This document shows, piece after piece, positions 33,256 through 43,482 of a DNA stretch of 64,000 bases (within the stretch, counting starts at the first letter, position 1; each line of letters starts with the position of its first letter). The translations under genes and the position numbers were made by a program. Location: positions 1 through 64,000 of the forward strand of contig JAVTVJ010000564.1 in NCBI GenBank assembly GCA_034509425.1. Reading direction: 5' to 3'. The stretch comes from Eopsaltria australis. Taxonomy: Eukaryota; Chordata; Aves; Passeriformes; Petroicidae. The notes beneath the pieces are model-generated. The model had not been told where the DNA came from. It searched no databases and saw only the letters and a list, made by a program, of their open reading frames with translations.

Positions 33256-34188
33256 TTAATACATAAGAAACTGTCCACCCATAAGTTCCCACACTGCAGC
33301 CTTGAGCTCCTGGTTCCTTAGGCTGTAGATGAAGGGGTTCAAGGCTGGAGGCACCACAGAGTAAAGAACTGACAGTGCCAGATCCAGGGATGGGGAGGAG
33401 ATCAATGAAGGCTTCAGATAGGAAAATGTGCCAGTGGTTAGGAACAAAGAGACCACGGCCAGGTGAGGGAGGCACGTGGAAAAGGCTTTGTGCCGTCCCT
33501 GCTCAGAGGGAATCCTCAGCACAGCCCTGAAAATCTGCACATAAGAGAAAACTATGAACAAAAAACAGCTAAAAAATATACAGATGGAAAACAGAAGAAG
33601 CCAAATTTTTCTGAGTTAGGAGTTTGAGCAGGAGAGCTTGAGGATCTGGGGAACTTCACAGAAGAACCGGCGCAGGGCATTGCCATGGCACAGGGGCAGG
33701 GAAAATGTATTGGCTGTGTGCAGCAGAGCAGTGAGAAAGGCACTGGCCCAGGCAGCTGCTGCCATGTGGGCACAAGCTCTGCTGCCCAGGAGGGTCCCGT
33801 AGTGCAGGGGTTTGCAGATGGACACGTAGCGGTCATAGCACATCACAGTGAGGAGAAAATACTCTGCTGAAATGAAGAACATAAAGAAAAAGACCTGAGC
33901 AGCACATCCTGTGTAGGAGATGGTGCTGGTGTCCCAGAGGGAATTGTGCATGGCTTTGGGGACAGTGGTGCAGATGGAGCCCAGGTCGCTGAGGGCCAGG
34001 TTGAGCAGGAAGAAGAACATGGGGGTGTGCAGGTGGTGGCCGCAGGCTACGGCGCTGATGATGAGGCCGTTGCCCAGGAGGGCAGCCAGGGAGATGGCCA
34101 GGAAGAGGCAGAAGTGCAGGAGCTGCAGCTGCCGCGTGTCTGCCAATGGCAGCAGGAGGAAGTGGCTGATGGAGCTGCTGTTGGACAT
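33256..34188 (-). pseudogene. Olfactory receptor, family 14-like, one in-frame stop
   Basis: Apart from one codon this is a full-length OR of 310 residues. It has the family start with Asn3-Ser-Ser, Gly39-Asn40 in TM1, PMFFFLLNL, MCYDRYVSIC, three loop-2 cysteines, HKAFSTC and PALNPFIYSLRN. Codon 191 (33616-33618), just before TM5, is TAA where OR gene 1 and the TM5-lacking relatives have a tyrosine codon. The 18 codons that follow, and the rest of the gene, stay in the same frame, so this is a nonsense change and not a frameshift. TM5 itself has diverged strongly (many Phe, Leu and Ile). Since the rest is open, the stop is probably recent, a segregating null allele, or an assembly error. Without read-through the product would lack TM5 to TM7. 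Confidence 0.9.
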
Positions 34189-35380
34189 TTGCTCTCTCTT
34201 GGCATGGAAATCTGTAAAATAGCAATCATGGAATATTTACGTTGGGAGAGCGCTTTAAATATCCCAGCACAGTTTGGTGGCACTTTCCCCCCACTGCCTG
34301 CCCAGGGCTCTGCTGCCTGGAGCTGTCCCTGCCAGCAGCTGCTTCCCTGTGCCCAGGGCTGGCCCCTGCCAGTGCTGCCAGAGCCCAGCCCAGCCCTGGG
34401 GGCTCAGTTCTGCCCTGCAGAGCCCTCCCAGCACAGGGCACTGCCCAGGGGCAGCTCTGGCTCTGCAGGCCATGATGGCAAAGTCACAGCGACCCTGAGG
34501 AGGCTGGAAAAGTGACACTGATGCTGCCTGTAAGGGACCCTGTGCTGATTTCTGTCACTGTCTGGTTTATTGAAGTCCCAGAGAAATTCTTTTTTATTTT
34601 TCTCTACCTAAAGTGAGAGATGAATATCTGTGTGCAATTTCCCATCCAGGCAACCCAGAGCAATCAATTAAAAAAGCAGGATTTTTCTCTTTTATGCTGC
34701 CCCTGCCTTGCTTTGCTCCATGTATGTATGTACTAGGATATATCCTGGAGTTAAATGTCATGCTGGAAGCAGTCCTTAGCAGTGCAGCATCCTCACCACA
34801 CAAGAAGAACACTTCCAAGCCTCACCAGCTGTCTCCTTCCACCCAGATCTTGTCCCCCAGTGTTGGCAGCAGCTCCCCGGGCCGGCTGAGAGCTGTCCCT
34901 GGCAGGCAGCAGAGTCCCTGCCCCAGCACAGCGCCCTGGGCTGCAGGACCCTGCTCTGCAGGACAGCCCTGGGCACCCCTGGCTGCTCTACACAAGAGAG
35001 AATCAGAGAATGCACTTACAGGATCTGTAGACATTGGGATGTTCCAGCTTCAGGAGATCACTCCAGGAGCTGCAGCTGCCTTGTCCTGCAGCCAGAGGTT
35101 TCCTGTGTCAAGGGCTGGCAATGATTCTCCCCCAGGCACTTCTCAGCATCTTCCAGCCCTGACTGATTGAAGCTCTCAGTGCCTCTGTGCTGTGCCCAGG
35201 GTGGCTGCAGGCAGTGCCCCAGCCCTGCTGGGCTGTGCACAGGAGCTGCTCCTGGCCAGAGCTGTCTCTCTGCAGCGCTGCCCTTGCCAGGAGCTGCCTC
35301 TGTGCCAGGAGCCCGGCCCAGCTCAGCAGCACAGACACAGAACAGGGACTGTAATGACCCTCTGGGGCTTTGGTGCTGAG
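34189..35380. repeat. Duplicated 5' flank of the OR pseudogene
   Basis: Matches 5168-6330, the flank of OR gene 1, with only small differences. This makes the two genes and their flanks one direct duplication about 29 kb apart. Confidence 0.7.
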
Positions 35381-36055
35381 TCCCTGAACATCAGTCCCTC
35401 AGAGGGAGTTGAAAAAACTGCTCAAGGAGTCAAAGTCACAATCAAACTCCAAAGTTTCTTGAAGTTTTAATGGGTCCCAATGAGGGCCACAAGTGAGAAA
35501 GTGTCCCCAGGTTCCAGTTAGAGCAGGAAATTGGAGGCAGAGATGACAGCTGGGGACAAAGAGAAGCCAAGTCTTGGTGCCCTGGGGCACAGCAGGGTCT
35601 GTGCCACCAAGGGCTGGGAGGAGACACCTTGTCCTGAGGCCCTGGGGCCTCCTGGCACAGCCCCAGCAAGGCTGGCCACTGTCACCCCCTTGTCCTGCCC
35701 TCAGCATCCCCCCACATCCCAGTGGCCTCAGGGATCTGCTGGAAGGAGTCCCTGGGGAGCCTTGCTCAGGAATGGCCCTGGGGGCTCCTTAATGCTCCCA
35801 GGGACTGCAGGTTTTTCCAAGGACTTTGGGTTTGCTTTTGCCTTGGAGTCTCTGAGAGCTTTGTGCAATCCTGGCCTCCAATTCTCTGCTCTAACGAGTC
35901 CCTTGAGATTCTCTGTCAGTAACAACACTCAGTGGGGCTCATTAATGCTTCAAGACACTTTGGGTTTTTCTTCTGAGTTGGGCTCCTGGAAAGGTTCCTG
36001 CAATCTCCTCTCAGGCCCCGATGTTCAAGGGCTCAGCCTTTGGACTCCTTGGTTC
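35381..36055. repeat. Spacer block D, copy 2
   Basis: Inverted copy of about 24550-25145. In both places a 38-bp array follows on the far side, so the duplicated unit includes the array edge. Confidence 0.65.
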
Positions 36056-36373
36056 CACGGGTCACAATGGCCCCTTGGTTCCATGAGGTTCCACACTCAA
36101 CAATGGTGTCCTCTGTTCCAAAGTGTCACCATGGCCCCTTGGTTCCATGAAGCGCTGCTGGGTAACAATGGGCTCCATGATTCCATGAGAAATGCAAAAG
36201 CTTTTCATAAACAATGAACAAGACCTTGGTCTTCTTGGATCCGCGTTGTCACAATGGACAATGGGTTCCATGAGGTCCCACACTGTCACCATGGATATTT
36301 GGTCACATGTTGCCCCACATGTGACCACATGGTCTCCTTGGTTCTACAAGGCCCTGCAATGTCACAATGGCCC
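36056..36373 (-). repeat. 38-bp minisatellite interrupted by an ERV
   Basis: About six units in reverse orientation, with an unrelated insert at about 36185-36235. The array is cut at 36373 by the LTR of the next element. Confidence 0.75.
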
Positions 36374-37235
36374 TGTTATGATCTAATTATTAAAGTTCTT
36401 TAAAGATACTTCTGCCCGAATTAAGGTACAAGCGAGACCATATGCCAATCAATAGTATGAGTTTTATTTGATAGTAAATATGAGAGAGAGAGAGAGAGAA
36501 GAAGAGAGAGAAAAGGGGGAGTAGGGAGAAAGATGGGGGGACAGAGAGGGACAGGGACAAAGAAGTATCACCACTCCGTGGGTCCCGCTGGTGTCCTGAT
36601 GTCCTCTTCGGGTGGTCTCAGTGGTGGAAGTCCCCCCCAAAAGCACAGAGTGCCATGGGTTAATATACACTCAGGCCAGGTGGAAATGTCCAGGCATGTC
36701 CCCCTGGGGGAGGGGGCAGCCTCTAGCAGCAGACTCTGCTTGCATCACGTGCAGTCCTGTGGTGCAAGGTGTCTGGGGAGCACTTTGGGGGGTCTGTGAT
36801 GGATTGTGACTCCCCCTCAGCTGCCTCTCACCTGAGAGTCCCATGGATGTGGCTTTTGGGGTTGGGGGTTCCACAGCTGGGCCAGTTTGTGTACTGGAGG
36901 ATGAGTGTGTATTGCCTCTGATCAGAGGTTACGGCATCCTCCTACCCCCTTCAGCTGGGGGCTAGGGCTGTGCAAACTTGGCTTCTGTGAGCTGAGCTTT
37001 GCCCCCCCCACCCCAAACTCTGCCGGAAATGATTCTCAGTACAGCTGGCGGCTTCAGCTTTTGTGGAATCATTCCTTTCCCTCAGACTGAGATGATTGAA
37101 CAATAGGCTTTTCCCTTTATCTAATCTCAGCAGTTTAGCTCAGTCCAAAGTCCCAGCCAGGCATCTTCAGGGAAGCTTCTCTGATTAAAACTTTATTTCA
37201 ATGTTTGAGGCATGAACTATTTTCAGTCTCTGACA
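36374..37235 (-). mobile_element. 3' LTR of ERV (862 bp)
   Basis: Pairs with 39047-39894 as a direct repeat and has TG...CA ends (TGTTATGATC to CTGACA on plus). On the coding (minus) strand there is a TATA-like GTATATTAA (36660-36670) and an AATAAA (plus tttatt, 36463-36468). An (AG)n microsatellite lies at about 36481-36500. No matching target-site duplication is seen outside the two LTRs (tggccc before, cctccc after). Confidence 0.88.
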
Positions 37236-37468
37236 GCCACCCCGTGACTCAAACATTGTAAGTAATGTCTCTTTCCCGGTGATCTTCAGTTTATGGGTTG
37301 TCCACGGGGGTGATACCTACATAGCGGATAGGAGAAAAGATAGGAGAACAGATAGAAGAAGCAGGAGCAATAATACAGGTAATTATACAGCGTACAATAG
37401 CTGTTTCAATCATTAAGAATACAAATTCAATTGCAATCATTAATCTAGTTTTTTATTAGGTATTTTTC
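37236..37468 (-). mobile_element. ERV internal sequence between env remnant and 3' LTR
   Basis: Just inside the LTR the minus strand reads a G-rich CACGGGGTGGC, a plausible weak polypurine tract. The rest is AT-rich with no open frame. Confidence 0.5.
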
Positions 37469-37759
37469 CTAGCCTGTTAGTCTCAAAGAGTGGAGTATGG
37501 TCATCAGCTGGGAGTTGGGGTCTGCTCCTTGAAACCAGTTTTTGGGTTGGAGCGATTGGAAAAGTTCTGATGTTTGATCAGCAATTTCTTTTATCTTGGC
37601 TCGAGCTTCTTCAATTGACACTGTGGCATTGTGAACAGTAATACAACATTTAGTTTTAGTAAGCTTTAACATTTCACATACACTTTGCTCTTTTAGTAAC
37701 AACATGTTTAATGCTAAACAATTTTGTAAAGCTATTTTTGACACTGGTTGGACTTGCAA
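37469..37759 (-). pseudogene. ERV env transmembrane-subunit fragment
   Basis: A 96-codon frame has the layout of a retroviral Env TM ectodomain. A leucine- and glutamine-rich helix ends in a cysteine, followed nine residues later by a Cys-Cys pair, and then a second helical stretch. The frame stops before any membrane anchor, so it is truncated. It lies upstream of the 3' LTR as env should. The fusion peptide and cleavage site are not visible. It is described here as a broken remnant only. Confidence 0.65.
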
Positions 37760-37945
37760 GTTAAGCTCTCTGAATGCATACCTGGTTTAATCACTGAGGG
37801 TATGCACCTGCCATGTGAGATTTTCTAGAGATAGGTTGTAGTTTTAGACTCGATTTGGGTAAATGGACAGGAGTACTATCCCACATTTTAAACTAGCATG
37901 TTGAGTTAAACTCAACTGTGAATAAAATTTTCTATCAGAACATCT

Positions 37946-38200
37946 CTAAGTTAATTTAAGCGGTGCAGAATAGTTGCTTGTCTTGCAAGTCCAAGTGTCG
38001 TTATAATTTATCAAATACATTTGGGGAGATGATGCGATCTTTGGCAGCAATGTACTTTCCCCAACCCCCTCAGGTATGCCAGTTTTTCTGGGGCTCAGTG
38101 AAATGTTGACTTTTGGATGAGACATATTACACATATCCCGACTGTTAAACTCTTGCTCATTATTATGATACGCAAAATATGTATTATTAAACATATTCAT
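37946..38200 (-). pseudogene. Possible ERV env surface-subunit fragment
   Basis: An 84-codon frame just upstream (minus strand) of the TM fragment has five Asn-X-Ser/Thr sequons, which suits an Env surface subunit. I recognise no receptor-binding motif. Stops and gaps separate it from the TM fragment. It could equally be chance. Confidence 0.4.
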
Positions 38201-38454
38201 ATATTAAAGCTACAATTATTTTTAGAAATGAAATTACAAGACATAGTGGGGTATAAATCATGCAAAGGGTTTCTTCTTTATCTTTTTGAGTTTAGATTTC
38301 TACCTGTAAAAGATCAGAAAAAAAACTCAGTTCACTCTCGAACCAGGTTAAAAGGACAGGATAATCCATTTTCTCCAAGGTTATCCCACAGACTGACTTC
38401 AGGACAATTCTGACTTCACACAAGACATAACACAAGAGCAATATTGGGGCATGG

Positions 38455-38700
38455 GACCTCTCTAAACAGGAGTTTTAGGCTCCGTACAACACCACGACCA
38501 GGAGTTTTCAGGCTCCGCACAAAGTAGGAGCGTGGGACCCCTCTAAACAGGAGTTTTAGGCTCCCTACAACACCACAAACAGGAGTTTTTTAGGCTCCGC
38601 ACAAAGTAGGGGCGTGGGTCCCCTCCAAACAGGAGTTTTTTAGGCTCCGCACAACACGACAAACAGGAGTTTTTAGGCTCCACACAAAGCACCAAGGAGA
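38455..38700. repeat. ERV leader tandem repeat, about 81-bp higher-order unit
   Basis: The block CAGGAGTTTT...AGGCTCC recurs at 38467, 38499, 38548, 38580, 38630 and 38664. The intervals are 32, 49, 32, 50 and 34, so two sub-repeats form an 81-82 bp unit. It sits in the leader between the primer binding site and the env remnants. Confidence 0.85.
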
Positions 38701-39024
38701 GGCTTTTACTACAAACTACAGACGGGAGGACCTCCCCACAAGACACAAGCAGCAGAATTGGCTTCAGGACTGAAACCTGCCAATCCTGGATTTACACAGC
38801 AAAACACACTAAAGGGAATTAAAACTTTCAAATCAGTTTACTACAGCATCCACAATATCTTCAGAAAAAGCTGCATCAGAATTCTCAAGAGTTTAGGCTA
38901 CTACAGGTGAGACATCAAGCTCCACAACTCCCCAGAGAAAAACTACAGTAAAATTTCAAAGCATGCAGAATTTCGGGAGAGGAGACAATACTATTATGAA
39001 AGGCACTTCGGGTCAGAGAATGTT

Positions 39025-39042
39025 ATCCTCCCGACTACGCCA
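39025..39042 (-). promoter_or_regulatory. Retroviral primer binding site, tRNA-Ser type
   Basis: On the minus strand this reads TGGCGTAGTCGGGAGGAT. It matches the complement of the 3' end of vertebrate tRNA-Ser(AGA) at 17 of 18 bases, as I recall that tRNA. It is four bases inside the LTR that ends at 39047. This sets the element on the minus strand, with 39047-39894 as 5' LTR. Confidence 0.75.
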
Positions 39043-39046
39043 AAAA

Positions 39047-39894
39047 TGTTATGATCTAATGATTAAAGTTCTTTAGAGATACCTCTGCCCGAATTAAGGT
39101 ACAAGCAAGACCATATGCCAATCAATAGTATGAGTTTTATTTGATAGTAAATATGAGAGAGAAAGAGAGAGAAGAAGAGAGAGAAAAGGGGGAGTAGGGA
39201 GAAAGATGGGGGGACAGAGAGGGACAAGGACAAAGAAGTATCACCACTCCGTGGGTCCCGCTGGTGTCCTGATGTCCTCTTCGGGTGGTCTCAGTGGTGG
39301 AAGTCCCCCCAATAGCACAGAGTGCCATGGGTTAATATACACTCAGGCCAGGTGGAAATGTCCAGGCATGTCCCCCTGGGGGAGGGGGCAGCCTCTAGCA
39401 GCAGACTCTGCTTGCATCACGTGCAGTCCTGTGGTGCAAGGTGTCTGGGGAGCACTTTGGGGGGTCTGTGATGGATTGTGACTCCCCCTCAGCTGCCTCT
39501 CACCTGAGAGTCCCATGGATGTGGCTTTTGGGGTTGGGGGTTCCACAGCTGGGCCAGTTTGTGTACTGGAGGATGAGTGTGTATTGCCTCTGATCAGAGG
39601 TTACGCCATCCTCCTCCCCCCTTCAGCTGGGGGCTAGGGCTGTGCAAACTTGGCTTCTGTGAGCTGAGCTTTGCCCCCACCCCAGAAATGATTCTCAGTA
39701 CAGCTGGTGGCTTCAGCTTCTGTGGACGCATTCCTTTCCCTCAGAGTGAGATGACTGAACACTAGGCTTTTCCCTTTATCTAATCTCAGCAGTTTGACTC
39801 AGTTCAGAGTCCCAGGCAGGTATCTTCAGGGAAGTTTCTCTGATCAAAACTTTATTTCAATGTTTGAGGCATGAACTATTTTCAGTCTCTGACA
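39047..39894 (-). mobile_element. 5' LTR of ERV (848 bp)
   Basis: Nearly identical to 36374-37235, with small indels (for example in the C-run near 39676 and in the AG tract). The low divergence suggests a fairly recent insertion. The 1.8 kb between the LTRs lacks gag and pol, so the element cannot act by itself. Whole element: 36374-39894. Confidence 0.88.
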
Positions 39895-39921
39895 CCTCCC
39901 ACTCCCAGCACTATAAAAGAT

Positions 39922-40920
39922 TTAAAAGGCAGGCTGGTTATGTAATGTGTTACACCATGACTGCTCTGCAGAAGAAAACAGAAATATTTTAACTTCTGAA
40001 AAGCATCCATTTATGGCTTTCCTCAGGGCACCCTTGAGCTCCTGGTTCCTCAGGCTGTAGATGAGGGGGTTCAGGGCTGGAGGCACAACTGAGTACAGAA
40101 CTGACAGTGACAGATCCAGGGATGGGGAGGAGATGGAGGGGGGCTTCAGGTAGGCAAACATGACAGTGCTAAGAAACAGGGAGACCACGGCCAGGTGAGG
40201 GAGGCACGTGGAAAAGGCTTTGTGTCGTCCCTGCTCAGAGGGGATCCTCAGCACAGCCCTGAAAATCTGCACATAGGAGAAAACTATGAACACAAAACAG
40301 CCAAACACCAAACAAAGACTAACCACAAGAAGCCCAAGTTCCCTGAGATAGGATCTGTAGCAGGAGAGTTTCAGGATCTGTGGGATTTCACAGAAGAACT
40401 GGCCCAGGACATTGCCCTGGCACAGGGGCAGGGAAAATGTATTGGCCGTGTGCAGCAGAGAATAGAGAAAGGCACTGGCCCAGGCAGCTGCTGCCATGTG
40501 GGCACAAGCTCTGCTGCCCAGGAGGGTCCCGTAGTGCAGGGGTTTGCAGATGGACACGTAGCGGTCATAGCACATCACAGTGAGGAGAAAATACTCTGCT
40601 GAAATGAAGACCAGAAAGAAAAAGAGCTGTGCAGCACATCCTGAGTAGGAGATGGTGCTGGTGTCCCAGAGGGAATTGTGCATGGCTTTGGGGACAGTGG
40701 TGCAGATGGAGCCCAGGTCGCTGAGGGCCAGGTTGAGCAGGAAGAAGAACATGGGGGTGTGCAGGTGGTGGCCGCAGGCGACGGAGCTGATGATGAGGCC
40801 GTTGCCCAGGAGGGCAGCCAGGGAGACGGCCAGGAAGAGGCAGAAGTGCAGGAGCTGCAGCTGCCGCGTGTCTGCCAATGGCAGCAGGAGGAAGTGGCTG
40901 ATGGAGCTGCTGTTGGACAT
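39922..40920 (-). CDS. Olfactory receptor, family 14-like
   Basis: Intact single-exon OR of 332 residues. The ATG at 40918-40920 is chosen because it gives the shared family start (Ser-Asn-Ser-Ser-Ser, sequon at Asn3). The frame is open for another 34 codons upstream, but these do not resemble the family. TM1 is at about 24-49 with Gly39-Asn40, then PMFFFLLNL at 56-64, Cys95, MCYDRYVSIC at 116-125, loop-2 cysteines near 167, 177 and 187, SY in TM5, HKAFSTC at about 233-239, and PALNPLIYSLRN at 281-292. The C-terminal tail is 40 residues, somewhat long. The gene ends 28 bases from an ERV LTR, so its tail and 3' end may have been altered by that insertion. It is expected to be a G-protein-coupled odorant receptor in olfactory cilia; ligand unknown. 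Confidence 0.94.
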   Translation of the reverse strand: MSNSSSISHFLLLPLADTRQLQLLHFCLFLAVSLAALLGNGLIISSVACGHHLHTPMFFFLLNLALSDLGSICTTVPKAMHNSLWDTSTISYSGCAAQLFFFLVFISAEYFLLTVMCYDRYVSICKPLHYGTLLGSRACAHMAAAAWASAFLYSLLHTANTFSLPLCQGNVLGQFFCEIPQILKLSCYRSYLRELGLLVVSLCLVFGCFVFIVFSYVQIFRAVLRIPSEQGRHKAFSTCLPHLAVVSLFLSTVMFAYLKPPSISSPSLDLSLSVLYSVVPPALNPLIYSLRNQELKGALRKAINGCFSEVKIFLFSSAEQSWCNTLHNQPAF

Positions 40921-42430
40921 TTCTTCTCTCTGAGCATCGTGGACTGTTGAAAGAAGACGTTGACAAGCAGGGACAGATGTCCTTGAGTCAATCCAATGCA
41001 GTTTTATTAGGAATCCTTTCAAAATTACTTCTCTTCCTTTTAGAAGTTCTTTGCTATAGGTTTTTACTTTTTAAAGACTGTGCTGCTGATTTACTGCCTC
41101 CTCCTCAGGATTGCTCTCATCCTTAACACTGGGGAGTGCAGAGGGAAAAGAGGACACCCTGTGCCCAGAGCAGTCAGACCTGCTGGTCCCCAAACTGGTG
41201 CCCTTTCCTCATTTCACCTCCCTCTATTTCTGGGTGGCTAAACTTAAAACATGCTTGAAAAATTAAGTGGGCTATTTTTTAGAGGCCCAGTTTCAAAGTG
41301 AAGTTCTCTAAATTTTTCTACATTTCCCCGTGCAGCTGGACATGGACGGATATCCAGGGCTGATCTGGCTCTCTCCTGCCTGCAGTTGTGCCTATTGGGA
41401 GCTGTTTCTCTGTAGCCAAGGCTTGTCCCTGCCAGTGCTGCCAGAGCCCAGCCCAGCCCTGGGGGCTCAGCTCTGCCCTGCAGAGCCCTCCCAGCACAGG
41501 GCACTGCCCAGGGGCATCTCCCTGGCAGCAGGGCCTTAAGGGAAGCTCAGACAAACACAGATGCTGCAAGCCAAGGTGCTGCTGCTGCTGTCTGTAGGCA
41601 GAGGAGGCTGAGCAGGCACTTTGTGAGGGAGATGTGAGGCAGATCTGCTGATGGCCAGGGTGACAGTGCAGGAGTGTCAGTGCCACAGACAAACGTGACA
41701 GCCCCTTTCCCTTTCCTTTCTGAGCAAGCTGAGAGCAGCCCTGGCCATGCAGCACCATCTCCACAGCAGGAGGAATCTGCCCTGATGGTGGTGGCTCCTT
41801 CCCCCTCCAACTTCAGCCCAGAGTGCATGGGGAGCTGCCAGGCAGGCTGAGAGCTGCCCCTGGCAGGTGGCAGATGGCCTGGGCTGGCCAAGAGCCCTGA
41901 GGGCTGCAGGAGCTGCTGTGCAGGACAGCCCTGGGCAGCCCTGGCTGCACCCCCACCTTCAGCCGTTCCTGCAGCCATCCCTGGCAGCAGGAGCCGTCCT
42001 GCCCTGTCCCTCTGACGGTGCCCAGGGCAGCTCCGCTCTGCACCACATCCTCCTCCTCCTGCTCCTCCTCCTGCTCCTGCTGTGTAACAGAGAAACTGGG
42101 AGAGTCCTCCTGACACATCCCCCAGGCTGTGGGCTGTGCTGGCTTCAGGAGATCCCTCCAGGAACACAGGGGACATTGCCCTGCATGCACAGACTCACCA
42201 TGCAGAGGGCTGTGAAAATGTTTCCCCAAGTGAAGTCTCAGCTCAATCTCTTCCCAATCCTGATTCCCTTTTGCCTGGCTCTGCCTGGCTCCTCTGCCCT
42301 CGGTGCCTGCAGGCAGAGCCCTCAGCCCTGCTGGGCTGGAAAGGAGCTGCTTCTGGGCAGAGCTGCTCCTTTAAAGCTCAGCAGCACAGACACAGCACAC
42401 GGACTTTAATGACGCTCGGAGGGCTTTGGT
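40921..42430. repeat. 5' flank of OR gene 5
   Basis: From about 41330 to 42430 this matches the inverted flank 59640-60720, and from about 41640 also 18420-19080. It contains a (CTC/CTG)n-rich run at 42045-42085. The part 40940-41330 has no copy that I noticed and is AT-rich; a promoter may lie here but I cannot place it. Confidence 0.6.
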
Positions 42431-42479
42431 GTTGTTTACATTGGTCTCAGTCCCTGGGAGAGTGTACAAAAAACTTCTC

Positions 42480-43103
42480 AATATTCCAAGTTAAGTTGAA
42501 ACTGTGAAGTTTCTCGTACTTTAAATGGGTCCCACTGAGAGACACAACTGAGAAAGTGTCCCCAGGTTCCAGTTAGAGCAGAACACTGGAGGCAGTGATG
42601 ACAGCTGGGGACAAACAAGGCAAAGGTGTCTGTGGTGCTGAGCAAAGCTGGATGTGTTTCAGCAATGCAAAGGGCCAAGGCCTGAGCCCCAGCCCCTGGC
42701 AAGGCACATCCTGTCCCTCCCTCATTGCTCAGGCCTCTTCCCGGGCCACTGCCATGTGGCCATGTGCAATGGCAAGGGCAGCACCATGGGGCGGCCCCTG
42801 CCAGGCTGCTGAGCAGGGCCAAGGAGGCAATGAGGCCCCAGCACAGCAAGGCTCACTTGTCTCCTCCTCGTGCCTCACGCCCAGGGCCAGCAGCCATGGC
42901 CAAAGTGCTGCAGGAGTTGCCTCTGGCAGGGCCTTGCAGCTGCTGCCCATCCCTGTGGCCTCTGCGGCCCAGGCTGTGCTACGGTGTCCCTGCCCTGCGC
43001 CTCTGTCCCTGCAGGCTGTCCTCATGCCCTGGCTGCCCCACCTGGCTGGCCCCTTCCTTTGCTGACAGCTCTGCCTCCTGCCTGCCTCTGCCTGGCCACA
43101 CAA
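42480..43103 (-). repeat. OR-upstream spacer block C, copy 3
   Basis: Matches 6411-7000 and 19170-19770, and inverted 58960-59545. The TTG-initiated frame on the minus strand (42478-42849) is again open. Confidence 0.7.
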
Positions 43104-43104
43104 A

Positions 43105-43482
43105 GCCTTGGCCTTGATACTAAAAGGGTCAATTCAATTTTTTCCATGCCTGTGAATTTTAGCCAAGAAACAAGGCATGCAGAGGCTGCTTTCCCAGTAG
43201 GGACCGTTGGAAGAGAAGAAGAAGAAAACATCTGGATTAAGGGTGCCTGTATGGAATAAAGAAGGATTGAATCTGAGAACTTGGGGTGGGTTTTATGGTT
43301 AAGGCTAAATTGTAATACACATGTAGCAACTGTTTATAAGCAACACACTTGTTAGGATCACGTGTCCATATAAGGTTAGGGGTTATCCCGTGTTGGGCCT
43401 CAGGCCTGAATAAATGATGGCATCTTTCTCACCACATTAGTTTTAAGGAGCCTTATTCAGGTATTTCAGTGATTTAGCGACA
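43105..43482 (+). mobile_element. ERV LTR next to the 38-bp array
   Basis: Has an aataaa at 43419-43424 and ends TTTAGCGACA at 43482. The 38-bp array starts at the next base. Copies lie at 19771-20136 and, inverted, at 58605-58955. The 5' end is not clear. Confidence 0.65.

Noticed and set aside
33562..33618. Frameshift in the OR at 33256-34188
   Set aside because: The two open pieces are separated by 54 bases plus the stop and are in the same frame, so it is a nonsense codon and not a frameshift.
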